Source: Candolleomyces eurysporus (Eukaryota; Basidiomycota; Agaricomycetes; Agaricales; Psathyrellaceae). From it: a DNA stretch of 64,000 nt. Shown one piece after another: positions 1 through 11,486 of this stretch. A model generated the notes under the pieces. That model did not search any database. It worked only from the letters and a program-made list of their open reading frames with translations, and was not told the origin of the DNA. Within the stretch, counting starts at the first letter, position 1, and every line of letters starts with the position of its first letter. A program made the position numbers and the translations under genes. The stretch is from NCBI GenBank assembly GCA_027579435.1, contig JANBPK010000159.1:1-64000 (forward strand). The letters are read 5' to 3'.

Positions 1-241
1 TTGACAGGTTGTTTTGACGATGAATGACCATTTACGGGCGAGGTGGAGTGTCCAGATGAGAGAGCAACAAAGAAATGCTATTATCATGATAATCTAAGGT
101 TGTGATCACTACAAGACTGACGTGTGACCGACGTGTGACTCGTCGCACTTGGCGCAGTGATGGGCTAGCTGGCGTGGTGATGGGTTAGTCCTAACCCAGG
201 CACCAGCCCCAACCGAGCCCAACTGGGCCCAACTCGGGTAT
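1..241. other. Unassigned left-edge sequence
   Basis: No coding signal is visible. Bases about 180-197 form a short palindrome (gggttag/ctaaccc), followed by a CCAAC/GGGCCC-rich stretch. The homology to the other G-alpha copies begins at about 242, so this segment replaces the missing 3' end of G-alpha copy A and may be a foreign insertion edge. Confidence 0.3.
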
Positions 242-1600
242 CCGAATAGGCCCTTAGACTCGGCACACAAAAGACGGGACAGTAGAAGAGAGACACCTCA
301 ACGCACGTCACTCATTCCCAACCACTTCCATCGAAAAACTGAACGAAATCTGACCCCACTACTCACCTATGTCATCCTTGGAGCAGTGTATCCACTTCTT
401 GCGTTCAGGCCGTTGACCACCCACGCCAAACATGCATCTTTCTGTTGTGAGGATGGAGGCTGTGTGGGATTCGTTGAGGCGGGTTGAAGGCGACGGGTTC
501 GTTGAATGATCGCAGGCGGTATCGAGGTTGCGGTAAAATCGAAGTTCGTTGAGGATGACAGAGGTGAGAGGATGCAAGTGGGGGTTTCGTTAGCTTGAGC
601 GCTCTTCATCCAGGGAGAAGATGGTATGAAACGAAAAGGAATGGTGGTAGGGGCTGACTTTGCTCATCCAGATACGAATGAAAGCACGGAGGTGGAATTG
701 GGCAAGAAAGGTAGCATGAAGGGGTGGAGCGGAAGAGGAAACGACAAATACCAACTGAAATGTGATGAAAAGGAATGAATGAATGAAAACTCACATTAGC
801 TGCCCATCCTACCCCTCAGCTTTGTAATCGTCGCCGACCATTGTCGCTCTCTCAAGGCCTACGTCTCAGACGGATAATCCAAACTTTCTATCAGTGGGGC
901 TTCTCCAAAGAGGCTGGATATAACGACACCGTTTGATAGTCATTGTCTTGGGGTAACGAGGAGCGAATGAAGGGGAAAGGCGGCTCGCCAGCTAGATGGA
1001 GAGTTGACGAACAGGGAAGGGAAGCGAGGGAAGGTGAAGGGGAGCGAGGAAAGCGTAGGGTAAGCGAAACGGGGTGCGAGATGTAAGAGCAAGAATGGAG
1101 AATGAAAAGGAGGAGGTGGAAAGAATGGAAACAGGATTTTGAACGATTGTAGAGCGCGGAGGATGAAAGGCAACGAAACAACAGAATGAGAAGAGAGAGA
1201 CACAGCAAGGGAAACCGGCTCACGAACTCAGACATCCTAGAAAGCGATCGTTGACAGAAGAGTGAGAAGGTAGCGAATGACAGGCGAGCAGGGAAGATAG
1301 CGATCAAAGCTTGGACGCTCATTCATAGTCTTGGGTACGATCGGCCTTTTCCATAGCTGGTGCACGGCTTCTGCAGTTTCTGGAGAGAAGTTTTGCCCGC
1401 TAATCTTGGTGTCATCAACAAATCCCTTCTCCTAGGGTCTGCGGCAGTAGGCGTAAGTGAGTGGGCACTAGGACAGTTGGTAGGAAGTGTGAAAGGAAGA
1501 GGGCAGGGGAATGTGGCACAGGTCGATGAGGGTGGCGTGGGCGGAGGACGAGGAGCAGGTGGAGAAGGAGGCAAAAAATGAGAGAGGACGCACTCAATAC
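242..1600 (-). pseudogene. G-alpha subunit pseudogene, copy A
   Basis: This is a decayed gene for a heterotrimeric G-protein alpha subunit, which in an intact form binds GTP and relays signals from 7TM receptors. In minus-strand order: a helical-domain block at about 1425-1300 reads without a break through FSPETAEAVHQLWKRPIVPK; a block at about 880-800 corresponds to the PDY/VLRAR linker but is out of frame; the switch II exon at about 440-358 reads VGGQRPERKKWIHCSK and ends at a good GT donor. The catalytic Gln of switch II is kept. The P-loop is not seen, and the SEYDQ and NKxD exons and the C-terminus are absent because homology stops near 242. It lies downstream of 7TM copy 1, with the truncated peroxygenase between them. 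The G-alpha identity rests on switch II and is strong; the pseudogene call rests on missing exons and frame breaks. Confidence 0.75.
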
Positions 1601-1739
1601 CCGTCTTCCTTCTCCCTGGGCCACCCTAGCTGGCAGGGAGTACTCGCATTCGCTTTAGTGATACTAGGATACCCCAGATTGCGCACCCACTCCCACTCGG
1701 TGAGCGTTTGGCGAACACTCGCAAAGTTCGAAGTGTTCT

Positions 1740-1930
1740 ATGCCAGAGTGGACGTGGCGGTGTGATAACGCGTTATCTTATCGCTGGGTGATGGCGCCTG
1801 GACGGCATCCTGGCACCTCATGCTGCGTTCAAGTGAAGCAGCGAGGTAGAGTTTCCTACAGTCCAACTAGCTATGGTAAAGGGCTATAAAAGACGCGTGA
1901 GCACCTGAAGCCGCCAATCGCACAGTAAAA
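1740..1930 (-). promoter_or_regulatory. Duplicated upstream region of G-alpha copies, TATA-like box
   Basis: A block of about 190 bp upstream of G-alpha A is shared with 50990-51140, upstream of G-alpha E, including the words gaagccgccaatcg and cagcgaggt. Copy A has ctataaaag at about 1884-1892 on the plus strand. It is conserved only between these two copies, so it may be the ancestral G-alpha promoter or just flanking DNA carried with the duplication. Orientation of any promoter is not proven. Confidence 0.3.
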
Positions 1931-2331
1931 GCTGTGACTAACCCTTGCGGCTTGAGACCTCTGAGCAGCACTATCCCCACTCACGCTCTCCCTGTCGTTG
2001 TCTACCCCTCCAAAACGGCTCACCGCCATACTTCGCTCCAACCCTCGCATGAAATCTCATCTTCGAAAATCTAGCCAGCGTAAAGGCGCGAAAAATGAGT
2101 GCCTGACGGAAATTGAAAGCGGGCTCGCTCTTTTAGCCATGATAATTCCCCTTCACTTACGATGACTCCGAGACATTAATTCTCCAATAACGAGTCTAGG
2201 GATTGAATGAAACTTACCGATACGTTGATAGGTTCAGTGATTCAATCGTTTTTCAAAAATTCGAAACATATGTAGTGATCAACGCTGCGTCCTGGCAGAT
2301 ATCATCATCAACGAACCTTTGGGAGGATCAA
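1931..2331. other. Spacer; part duplicated beside the intact peroxygenase
   Basis: No gene is visible. From about 2164 (cgagacattaattctcc) the sequence is homologous to 14945-15110, the 3' flank of the intact peroxygenase gene, so the duplication that created the truncated peroxygenase starts here. The part before 2160 shows nothing recognisable. Confidence 0.45.
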
Positions 2332-2996
2332 CTACAATATACCGTAAGGGAAGGTCTCTTCACATGAGTTTTTAAACATTCCGTAGAAGTCATGCAAGTT
2401 GATGATCAAATTCCTTCGCAGAATTCCCTTCGGATTCCGGTAGAGGGACACAACATTCTCAACAAAGTGGTTGTACAGACCACACCCACCGAGCTCAGAA
2501 GGCGAGGGTTCATGCACGACGTAATTATTGATCTTTCCATCGAGATTCCGGCCTGGTTTGACGGGGTGGGCAGCCATAATCTCCTCGCTACCTGTCGGTG
2601 AGGACGCAGGATAGAACTTGCTATCTCTGAAGAAGGATAGAGCAGTGGCCATTTCGAGTTTCCGCCCGCCTAGAACTGGGGTATTGTCCCTCCCGTCGAC
2701 GAAGAGATTGAGTCCAAGCACAGATTCGCCGTATCCCATGAAGTAGCGTGGGAAGACGAAGGAGAAGTTTGGGTTGGTGGCGATGGATTGCTGGATGAGG
2801 TGGTACCGGTACTCTGCTGCGACTGTGAGGTTATAATAGCCCTCTCCGTAACTGTTGCTAAAGTCGACCATCTGTATGCATCTGAATGAACTACTCGTAC
2901 ACCGGGCCCAGACCCACATACCTGATCGAAAAGTGTGTGATTGAAGCCAGGGATGTCTCCGAAAAAAGTGTCTGCCCTAGTCATAGATGCGTCGCC
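2332..2996 (-). pseudogene. 5'-truncated unspecific peroxygenase duplicate
   Basis: Only the last two exons of a heme-thiolate peroxygenase are present. They encode the segment from GDASMTRADTFFG through MVDFSNSYGEGYYN to the terminal FPYGIL and a TAG stop. They match exons 4 and 5 of the intact gene at 15113-16484, including the intron between them. Upstream of the exon 4 acceptor (about 2996) homology ends abruptly and 7TM 3'-flank sequence begins. The exons carrying the signal peptide, the heme-ligating PCP motif and the EG part of EGD are therefore missing, and no functional heme enzyme can be made. The remaining frame is open, but has small in-frame deletions relative to the intact copy, for example loss of the PPDFHR segment. 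This suggests a fairly recent partial duplication. Confidence 0.85.
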
Positions 2997-3180
2997 TGTG
3001 GGTTGTCAGGAGTCGGCAGAGCCGAGCCACCTCAACTTTTCTAGCGCACAGCGTTTGGCGGTGTTACGGCCTGATGGCTTATTACACGCGAGATGGAATA
3101 AATACGAGAATATATAGAGATACAACAAAAATACGACTGCAAGCAAGACTTGTACATATTCAGTTTCTTCACGTTGATCT

Positions 3181-4510
3181 CTACCCGGCCTTCTCGACAT
3201 CCCCACCATTTTTCCGCTTCTCCTGCGCAATGTGTATAATGGACGTCCGGGTCTGACCAGCAAGTTCACCATTCAGTCCTTGTTCGGTATCAGCACCACC
3301 GTTTTGCCCCAACTCGCGATTCAACGCCGACTACAGGAAAGATGATTCGGCAGTTCGGCGGGCAAATTGTATCGGGTTGGTGAGGACACCGTCCTTGGGT
3401 AAGGGAAGGTTGGTGAAGGAGCGGCCAGTGGTAACGCGGAATATGATCATGTGTGGCGATAATGCCTTTTAGTAAAGTCAACAAATCAGCATCGATGGGA
3501 AGGACTCAATTAGCCAACTCACGCAGAATGAGTAGAAAAAGCCTTCGAACNAAAATGCTGCAGACTCTCATTCCTCCGGAATTCCAAGACATAGAGCTAC
3601 CTATTTGTAACAGTGTTATTATACCGTTAATAGTGCCGAAGATGGTGAGAGGAGCAGCAGACTCGACTAGAATGGCGATTACTCCAGTGTAGACTCGCAC
3701 ATCCGCTGATGGCAAGAGCTTTACCAGCATCCGGCGTGCACGAAGAAGGCGGATTGTGATCAGAGTTGTGACAATGATGGTTGGCACAGTTAGCAAGGTA
3801 GAGGCGACTGAATAGTTGACACCAGAAATGCTTTGACCGGGCAGGTAATCCGTCATGAAGAAGAGAACTATGCGTCATGATTCCGGGCGGTTCGATTAGC
3901 ATAAATTGCACTTTGAAGTGGACATGACAGAGACCTAGAGCGGACAGGGACGTCATCATGGGGAGGATTATTACCCACCAATATTCCATGCAAACTATAA
4001 AACAGCGATACACCTGTGGCGAACAAGCTGTGAGTCTTGCCAGCCGATGGCTGGAAAAAATCAGGTTACTCACTCACCAGCAGTGCGTCACCAATCATAA
4101 TAATCAATCCAAAGCTTGCCCTGCAAGCCGGATACTTCCATTCTCTTAAGGGGCTGCCATATAGGTCTTGCCAATGATCTGGTGAGGTGGATTTGAACAG
4201 TATTTGGAAGTAACCCGCCATGTCAAGCGACGCGGAGAGGGCGAATAAAGCTGTTTTCACGAAACTGACTGCTATGTATCCCTATCGGCCCTTTCTAAGA
4301 GGCTCTGGCATCTCTAGGAAAACCGAGAGACCATAGAGCGCCATGAAAAGATGGATACCTGGAATTTTTGGGAGCATATTGAGCATTGACTTGCTCGGTC
4401 TACATATATATAGAAATTGACGTACCAATCACTACCATGGCTATGCTATAATTTGAGTAGACGGCTCGAGCAGTTACTGTAATTTCGTGTTCCATGCTAT
4501 TGTCGCTCAT
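3181..4510 (-). pseudogene. 7TM family copy 1, nonsense-mutated
   Basis: The five-exon layout of the 7TM family is complete, from ATG at 4510 (MSDNSMEHEITVTARAVY) to the canonical VEKAG stop at 3181. Two nonsense codons interrupt it: TAG at 4284-4282, where other copies read RKGRKRYIAV, and TAG at 3333-3331, where others have CAG in SSFLQSALNRE. A single N at 3551 shifts the frame in exon 4; dropping it restores the FYSFC segment. The first stop lies before helix 2, so no full protein is expected. It is the first copy of the array, with G-alpha A and the truncated peroxygenase downstream. Confidence 0.8.
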
Positions 4511-4689
4511 TGCTGCTGCTTTGACCCAAGTCTGGTAACGGTTGATCTACTCCCTTACTCTCCCATCCTGATATATATTTGTAATTCATCGCGCTCCCGC
4601 TGACAGTGATTGTTCTGAAAGCAGAGCAGGAGAAATATTCTGTAGCATTGCATCGGAATTCTATAACAGTTTCGAGACAATGTCATGAA

Positions 4690-5480
4690 TTGGTCAACGC
4701 CCAAAGGCCGTAAGGAAAACGCTTCTTTGCAGCACTATGAGATATCAACAGCGTCCAGGTCGGAAGAGCTCCCGTGCATCTCTTCCATTTTGCCCAATGG
4801 CTTCCAAAATAGCTATGAAACAGCAATTTGAGCTCATCTTCATCATAAGCTGTGCGATAATGCGATGCCTAGAACTTCCTTTGATCGCTATCAGACGAAA
4901 AGTCATCTTCCAGTGCGAAGCAATCATGATCAGGTCAGGCTATCACCGCGCCCAGCCCGTTCTTCTTGGGAGTAGCTTTATGAGAGAAGAAACTCAAACC
5001 TAGACCTTTTGCAATCGATGGAGTTCATCTTAAGGAACCGATGATAGTGAGGGCAACTGACACACGCGCCCAAGCTCCACAGGTGATAAGGTGGGCCAAA
5101 GGTACTCAGGATCCTATCTATTCGCAAACATACTACGTTATGAATCTGCATCCACCGCAGGAGCAGAGGCGTTTGTGTGCCCGGTAGCGTACGATACACC
5201 ATGGCACTTGTCAATTAGGGGTGTCGACGGGGCTGCATCTGGTGTGTGGGTGCCAATCAAGAGAAATATAGAGTGCGTTCTGGGGTAAGGAGAGCCCGTA
5301 AAAATCTGAGCTCAAAGAATTGTACCCACTGCGTTATTCTGTATTCTGTGACTCGCTCTGCATGGCGCTATCAGAATTCCCCCCAAGTATTCCTGGTGCA
5401 AGCTTTATATACGAATAGATGCCTAACTGATATATTTCAAAGCTCATACACATCGATCACAAACATGGGTATTCGAGATT
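4690..5480 (-). repeat. X block upstream of 7TM copy 1
   Basis: A conserved segment of up to 0.8 kb lies 5' of nearly every 7TM gene. Landmarks are the words ccgaaagtactc (or variants), gcgataatgcgatgcc, cagcccgttcttctcgg, and ctatctattcgcaaa. In the copy at 27.6-28.4 kb one minus-strand stretch (about 28045-27950) encodes a hydrophobic run, LIICGVWASIAFTIISSLSS, ahead of a good GT donor. In other copies that frame is broken. It may be a decayed membrane-protein gene or a duplicated regulatory region; I cannot name it. Confidence 0.55.
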
Positions 5481-5529
5481 AGCTAGGCGCGAAGACGGTC
5501 CATAAACCTAGCAGCTGTGTCAGCCTCCA

Positions 5530-6250
5530 TCCAAATTGCACCCTCAAATCTCATTCAAACCCTTTCCTGATCTTAGCACCGCAGTATATGAGGGTTTAGC
5601 AAGAGGACCTTCGATCAATGCGTTCAAGTTTCAAGTCGGAGTTACAAACTGGGGATTTTCGAGCGCTTCGAGCAATTTTGTTCCTTACCTTTATCCATCT
5701 TTTCGTTCCCATCCTGCGTTTACCCTCAAATCTACCTTTATTTTATGCTCCACGGCCAATATACTGTATCGGTACCAATAAAGCACTCACTCAGCCCTCG
5801 AATGTCAAGCTTTGTGCTTGGTGGGATGCTGTATTGTGACAAGAACGCGAGGCGGCGAAGGGGCGGCGTTTTGAGTGGCTGGTCAACGGGGAAGGACATC
5901 ACAAATTCAGATCTTTGTGCTAGGCGGAATGCCATATCTTGGGATGTTAGAGGGAGGTGCCGTTTTGAGCGGCTAGTCAAGGCGGCAGTGGGAAAGGTAC
6001 ATATTAGAGGTAAATTGCATTCCAATTCACCCCGCCGCCACCCACAATGGACAAGCTTCACAATTTTTCACCTTTGCGACGACCAACGGTTCCCATTTTC
6101 CCTCATCTCCAGTAACGATCCGCAGTACATGACACATTGCGAGGGAGCACAGCGTGCCGGTCTGATGGCGAGGTGCGGATAGATATTACACACGAGATCG
6201 AAGATAAACACAAGAGCAGGCGGATAGAGATACAATAACATACGACTGCA
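5530..6250. repeat. Y block (3' flank of the tandem unit)
   Basis: This segment recurs at 8690-9300 and 35700-36290. Landmarks are ctgatcttagcaccgcagtatatgagggtt, gtcggagttacaaactg and ccctcgaatgtcaagc. It ends in the junction gcgagggagc...cctgatggcgagg that precedes the 3' end of many 7TM copies. Length differences between copies are not multiples of three and no frame is conserved, so it is probably noncoding. Confidence 0.55.
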
Positions 6251-6314
6251 AGCAGAGCTTGGGCCGGCTGGAGTACATATTCAATTTCTTCACGACCAAC
6301 ACACCAGATTGATC

Positions 6315-7643
6315 CTACCCGACCTTCTCGACATCCACACCGTCATTCCGCTTTTCCTGCGCAATGTGAATAATGGACGCCTGGGTCTGGGTGGGCTCAT
6401 TCAGTCCTTGTTCGGTATCAGCATCACGATTTTGGCCAAACTTGCGGTTCAACGTTGACTGGAGGAAAGAGAATTCTGCAGTTTGGCGGGCAAATTGAAG
6501 GGGGTTGGTTGGTACACCGTCCTTGGCCGAGGGGAATTTGGTGAAGGAGCGGCCAGTGGTGACGCGGAATATGATCATATGTGGTGATAGCGCCTTTAAG
6601 TAAAATTGAGGAATTAGCAATAATGGGAAGCACTCGATCAGCCCAGCTTACACAGAATGAATAGAAAAGGCCGTCGAACAAAACCATGCAGACTATGACC
6701 CCTTCGGAGCTACGATGCATAGTACCAGTGATTTGTCCCAGTATTGTTACAGCGGTAATGAGGCCGAAGAGGGCGAGAGGAGCAGCGGACTCGATTAGAA
6801 TGGCGATTACCCCAGTGTAAACGTGCACATCCGCTGATGGCAGGAGTTTTGCCAGGGTTCGCCTTGCCCGAAGAAGGCGAATTGTGATCAAAGTTGTGAC
6901 AATAATGTTGGTTGACACGGTTAGCAGGGTGGAGGCGACTGAATAGTTGACATGAGAATCGCCTTGACCAGTTGCGTAATCCGTCATGAAGAAGAGAACT
7001 ATGCGTCGTGATTCCAGGCGATTTGATCAGCATGAATCGTACTTGGACCGGACATGACACAGACCTAGAGCGGACAGGGACATCATCATGGGGAGGATTG
7101 TCACCCACCAATATTCCACACAAACTATATAACAGCGATACACCTGTAGCAAACGACCCGTGAGCCTTGCAAGCAGACGGCTGGAAAAATCAGGTTACCG
7201 CACTCACCAGCAGTGCGTCACCAATCATAATAATCAACCCAAGGCCTGCGCTGCTAGCCAAATACCTCCATTCTTTGAAGGAGCTCTCAAATAGTTCTCC
7301 CCAATGACCCGTTGAGGTGGATTCGAACAGTGTTTGGAAGTAATTTGCCATGTCAAGCGACGCAGTGAGAATAGATAAAGTTGTTATCACGAAACTGACT
7401 GCTATGTATCTCTTTCGGCCCTTCCTAAGAGGCTCTGGCGTCTCGAGAAAAACAGAGAGACCATATAGCGCCATGAAAAGGTGGATACCTGGAATCGTTG
7501 GGAGCATACTGAGCATTGATTCGCGTGCCAGTCCACATATATATAGAAATTGACATACCAATCACCACCATAGAAATAGTAAAATTTCCATAGAGAGCTC
7601 GAGCAGTCACTGTGAGCCGGTGTTCCAGACTATCGTCGCTCAT
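6315..7643 (-). CDS. Seven-transmembrane family protein, copy 2 (intact)
   Basis: This is a complete member of the array and is used here as the reference. Spliced exons are 7643-7559, 7488-7208, 7143-7065, 6998-6652 and 6593-6315, joining in frame to a 356-aa protein. Seven hydrophobic segments are visible: helix 1 spans the exon 1/2 junction (ISMVVIGIHLFMALYGLSVF), helix 2 follows KRYIAV, helices 3 and 4 surround VYRCYIVCVEYWWV, helix 5 ends in IRLLRARR, helix 6 contains YTGVIAILIESAAPL, and helix 7 runs into PHMIIFRVTTGRSF. A polar tail of about 75 aa follows. The topology is receptor-like, and the IxRVxxGR end resembles a large uncharacterised Agaricomycete 7TM family. Ligand and function are unknown. 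The start is fixed by homologous ATGs in other copies and by a TATA box 58-65 bp upstream. Confidence 0.88.
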
Positions 7644-7700
7644 TGCTGCTGCCTTGACCCGAGTCTGGTCAGCGTTGATCGACTACTTTATTCTCACCTG

Positions 7701-7708
7701 CTTATATA
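7701..7708 (-). promoter_or_regulatory. TATA box of 7TM copy 2 (conserved in the array)
   Basis: On the minus strand this reads TATATAAG about 58 bp before the ATG of copy 2. Equivalent TATA-rich words sit at the same place in other copies, for example plus-strand cttatatagc near 13449, cttatatac near 21831, ccttatatatatt near 27509 and ccttatatatgcg near 34719. Conservation among copies supports a core promoter. Confidence 0.55.
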
Positions 7709-7849
7709 GCTATGCAATTCATAGCACTTTCGCTGACACTGATCGTGATCGTTCTGAAAGCAGAACAGAAGAAATAGTCCATAGCAACACTTCTGAGATC
7801 TATAACAGATTCGAGATAACCAAATGAGTTGGTTGACGCCCTTAAAACC

Positions 7850-8640
7850 CCGCACGGAAAACGCTTCTTTGCAATGCTATGATATATCAACAGCCTCCAG
7901 GCCCAAAGTACTCCAGTGCATCTCTTCCATCTTGCCCAATGTCTTCTAAAATTGATATGATACGACGATTTGAGCTTTCTTCATCCCAAAATGTGCGAAA
8001 ATGTGATGCCTGAAACTTTCTTCACGCCCTGTGACGTAAAAAGCAGTCTTCCAGCAAGAAGCAATCATGATTGGGGAAGGCCATCAACGCGCCTACCCCG
8101 TTCTTCTCGGGAGTAACTTCATGCAAAGTTATGGATTCTGTGATTGATACAGTTCCTGTCATGGAAGCGATGATATTGAAGACCACTGACGCCTGCGCCT
8201 AAGCTCCACAGGGAATAATATCCGTGGCTGAAGGTGCTCAGGATCCCATGCAGATATACGACGTTCAGAATCTGTATCCACTGCTAGAGCAGAGGTGTTT
8301 GTGCGCCCGGTAGCGTGCAATACACCTTAGTAGGCGTCAATTAGGGGTGACGACAAGGTTGCAACTAGTGTGTGTGAGTGCCGATCGAGAGATGTATTAT
8401 TATCATGTATAGAGGAGTGCGTTCTAGGGTAAGGAGAGTCGGTAAAAATCTGAGTTGAGAAAATTGTAGTCCGCGCGTTATTCTGTCGCTCACTCCCCAT
8501 GGCAAAATCAGAATTCCCCCCCACCCCCCGATGTATTCCTGGTGCAAGCTTTATATTCGAATACACCGAACTGATATATTCCAAAGCTCAGACATGTCGA
8601 TCACAAACATTGGTATTCGAGATTAACTACGCACAAAGAC
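7850..8640 (-). repeat. X block upstream of 7TM copy 2
   Basis: This copy has the same landmarks as the block at 4690-5480: cccaaagtactcc, gatcccat(g) near the ctattcgcaaa position, and the gtgtgtgagtgccgatcgagag word. A run of eleven pyrimidines, mostly C, near 8516-8528 is specific to it. Confidence 0.5.
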
Positions 8641-8689
8641 GGCACACTAGTCCATAACACCTAGCAGCCGTGTCAGCATGGGTCCGTCC

Positions 8690-9300
8690 ACCACCATCGG
8701 AATCACACCCTCAAATCTCATTTCAAACCCTTTCCTGATCTTAGCACCGCAGTATATGAGGGTTTGGCACGAGGACCATCAACCAATGCGTTCAAGTTTC
8801 AAGTCGGAGTTACAAACTGGGGATTTTCGAGCGCTTCGAGCACTTTCGTTCCCATCCTGCGCTGACGTTGAAACTACCTTCATTCATGCTCTACTGCCGA
8901 TATACTGCATCAATACCAATAAATCACTCACCCAGCCCTCGAATGTCAAGCTTTGTGCTTGGCAGGATGCTGTATTGTGACAAGAAAACGTGAGGTGGCG
9001 AAGGGGCGGCGGTTAGAAGGATTAGCACTAGTCTCTCCAATTTAAAAAGCAGACTACTCGCAACTGCTCATGATGAACCAAGATGGGAAGGGAGAAGAAG
9101 AAGGAGAATGTTTGAAGAAAGAATCGCGAACCGAGCCACCTCACGCCTTTTCTGCAGACGCGGCACATTACCTGAGCACGACGTGAGACATATGACATTG
9201 ACACGTCGCGAGGGAGCGCTGCGTGGCGGTGTGATACTCACGGCCTGATGGCGAGGCCACATCGATAGTCACCGAGGCAGTCTATAACACACGAGATCTA
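8690..9300. repeat. Y block, second copy
   Basis: Homologous to 5530-6250 in the same orientation, but with an internal deletion around 8850 and a different middle. It ends in the gcgagggagcg...ggcctgatggcgagg junction just before the 3' end of 7TM copy 3. Confidence 0.5.
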
Positions 9301-9385
9301 GTATAAATACGAGAGCAACGAGATTGAAGCACTACAGAAAGGGTTGAGTACATATTTAGCTCCTCCACGACCACCGGATCGATGT

Positions 9386-10271
9386 CTACCCGGCTTTCTC
9401 GACATCCTCACCGTCATTCCGCTTCTCCTGCGCGATGTGGATGATAGACGTCTTGGTTTGTGTGTGCTCACCAATGCTGCCATTCAGTCTTTGTTCGGTA
9501 TCAGCTTCACCGTTTCGGCGAAACTCGCCATTCAACGTCAATTGGAGGAAAGATGATTCGGCAGTTCGGTGAGCATATTGAACTGGGTTGGTTACAACGC
9601 TGTCCTGGACTGAGGGGAATCTGGTGAAGGAGCGGCCAGTAGTGACGCGGAATATAATCGTGTAAAGTGCACTTGGACCAGACATGACACAGACCTAGAG
9701 CGGATAGGGACGTCATCATGGGCAGGATTATCACCCACCAATATTCCATGCAAACTTTATAACAGCGATACACCTGCGGCAAACAACCTGTGAGCCTTGC
9801 TAGCCGACGGCTGGCAAAAATCAGGCTACTGCACTCACCAGCAGTGCGTCACGGATTATAATAATCAACGCAATGCTGCCAAGCTAGCTAAATACCTCGA
9901 TTCTTTGTAAGAATTGTAGAATAGTTCTTCCCAATGAACCGGTGAGGTGGATTTGAACAGTGTTTGGAAGTAATTCGCCATGTCAAGCGACGCGGTCAAG
10001 GTGGATAAAGTTGTGATCACAGAACTGACTGCTATGTATCTCTTCCAGTCCTTCCTAAGAGGCTTTGGCGTCTCTAGGAACACCGAGAGACCATATAGCG
10101 CCATGAAAAGGTGGATACCTGGAACCATTGGGAGCATACTGAGCATCAACCTGTGTGGTCCACATATACACAGAATTTGGCATACCAACTTCCACCATGG
10201 TCATGGGATAATTTGCGTAGAGGGCTCGAGCCTCTAACGTGAGCAAGTGTTCCCCCCCTATCGTTATCCAT
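9386..10271 (-). pseudogene. 7TM family copy 3, exon 4 deleted
   Basis: Exons 1, 2, 3 and 5 are present, but exon 4 (helices 5, 6 and most of 7) is missing. Intron 3 sequence (gtctgtgtcatgtctggtcc) runs straight into the MIIFRV coding region near 9660. Two further frame breaks are visible: a run of 7 C at 10252-10258 in exon 1, where the frame needs 6, and a one-base shift near 9885-9890 in exon 2 that yields a TGA before helix 3 is complete. The C-terminal tail up to VEKAG stays open. Exon loss makes this copy non-functional whatever the homopolymer errors. Confidence 0.85.
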
Positions 10272-10439
10272 TGCTGCTGCTATGACCCGAGTCTGGTAAG
10301 CGTTGAATCTACTACCTCATTCTCACTTGTGTACATAGCTATGCAATTCATACCACTTCCGCTGACACTGATTGTTCTGAAGGGAGAGCAGGAGAAAGAT
10401 CCCGTAGCATCTCTCTGAGCTCCATAGCAGACTTGGGGA

Positions 10440-10985
10440 GACAATCAAATTGATTGTCGCCCAAATGCGGCGCAGAAGCAGCTTCCTGGCAACCAACAGC
10501 GCTCAGGCCGAAAGTACTCTCGTGCGTCTCCTCCATACTGCCCAATCCGTTCCGAAATGGGTAGAAAACGACGATCTCAGCTCATGCTCATCATCAGATG
10601 TGTAATAGTGTGATGCCAGAATTTTTTTCCAAGCTCTTTCAGATGAAAAATAGTCTTCCAGTGACAAGCCATCATGATCAAATCAGGCCATCACTGCGCC
10701 CAGCCCGTTCTTCTCGGGAGTAGCTTCACGAGGGAAGAAATTCAAAGCTTGACCTTTCGCAATCGATAGAGTCCATGTCAAGGAACCAATGATAGTGAAG
10801 ACAACTGACACACTGACACACGCGCCCAAGCTCCACAGGTGACAAGGTGGCCAAAGGTACTCAGAATCTTACCTATTCGCAAACATACGACGTTCTGAAT
10901 CTGCATCCACCGCTGGAGCAGAGACGTTTGTGTGCCCGGTAGCGCACGATACAGGTAAGATACAGGCGTGAGACCTAGGACACGT
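10440..10985 (-). repeat. X block upstream of 7TM copy 3 (shortened)
   Basis: Homologous to the other X blocks from ccgaaagtactc to gtgcccggtagcgcacgatac. The distal part is cut, and the sequence passes directly into the cgttgcgagggagcg 3'-flank junction and the solo LTR. Confidence 0.5.
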
Positions 10986-11008
10986 TGCGAGGGAGCGCCG
11001 CGTGCCAG

Positions 11009-11486
11009 TGTAGAGACGATTAGTCTCGCGAGTGCGAAGGGGCTAGAAAGGGGAATGTGACGCCTAATGTTTCGCAAGGTCGTTCGACGCCGTATCGTTA
11101 ACCACGTCGATGTAAGTTGATAGGAATCGAATATATTCGAATTAAGTGTGTAGAGAGAGGACGAAAAATACGAGAGAGAGAGAGAACGGAGAAAGAGAGA
11201 GCGGTGGTCGAAGAACACACCGAGACAAAAACAACTAAAAAAAATACTTTTATACTACATCGGAGGAGAACGGGAGAACGAACGATACGAGACCGTCCGA
11301 ACGTCTCCTGTGTACCGTATGGTACCACGAGATAGGAAGAGAGATGGGGCGGGGGTGGTGCACGCGCACAAGGCGCTTGCGGGGCCTAAACCTCTAAGTC
11401 GTCGTCCGAATATGGAAGGTGTTCGTTCGAATGGAGCAACGGGAGATATGTTCGGGTCTGCGTCCAGACCGAACACAATCTCCACA
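11009..11486. mobile_element. Probable solo LTR (478 bp)
   Basis: The segment starts TGTAGAGA and ends TCTCCACA, giving the TG...CA ends and near-perfect short inverted termini (TGTAGAGA against TGTGGAGA) typical of retrotransposon LTRs. It is flanked by the direct repeat ccag at 11005-11008 and 11487-11490. Without it the flanks rejoin to match the gcgccg-gtgtgat 3'-flank repeat seen at about 9215-9235. It contains AG-rich runs and a ttttatac box but no coding sequence. No second LTR or internal domain is nearby. Confidence 0.65.

Noticed and set aside
891..1322. 143-codon Ser/Phe/Leu-rich open frame on minus
   Set aside because: It is the translation of a pyrimidine-rich intron between G-alpha blocks. 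Equivalent introns in copies B, C and E give similar low-complexity frames with no conserved residues.
5618..5839. Plus-strand frame with SELQTGDFRALRA shared by the Y blocks
   Set aside because: The similarity comes from DNA conservation. Length differences between the three Y copies break the frame and the third copy diverges in all frames.
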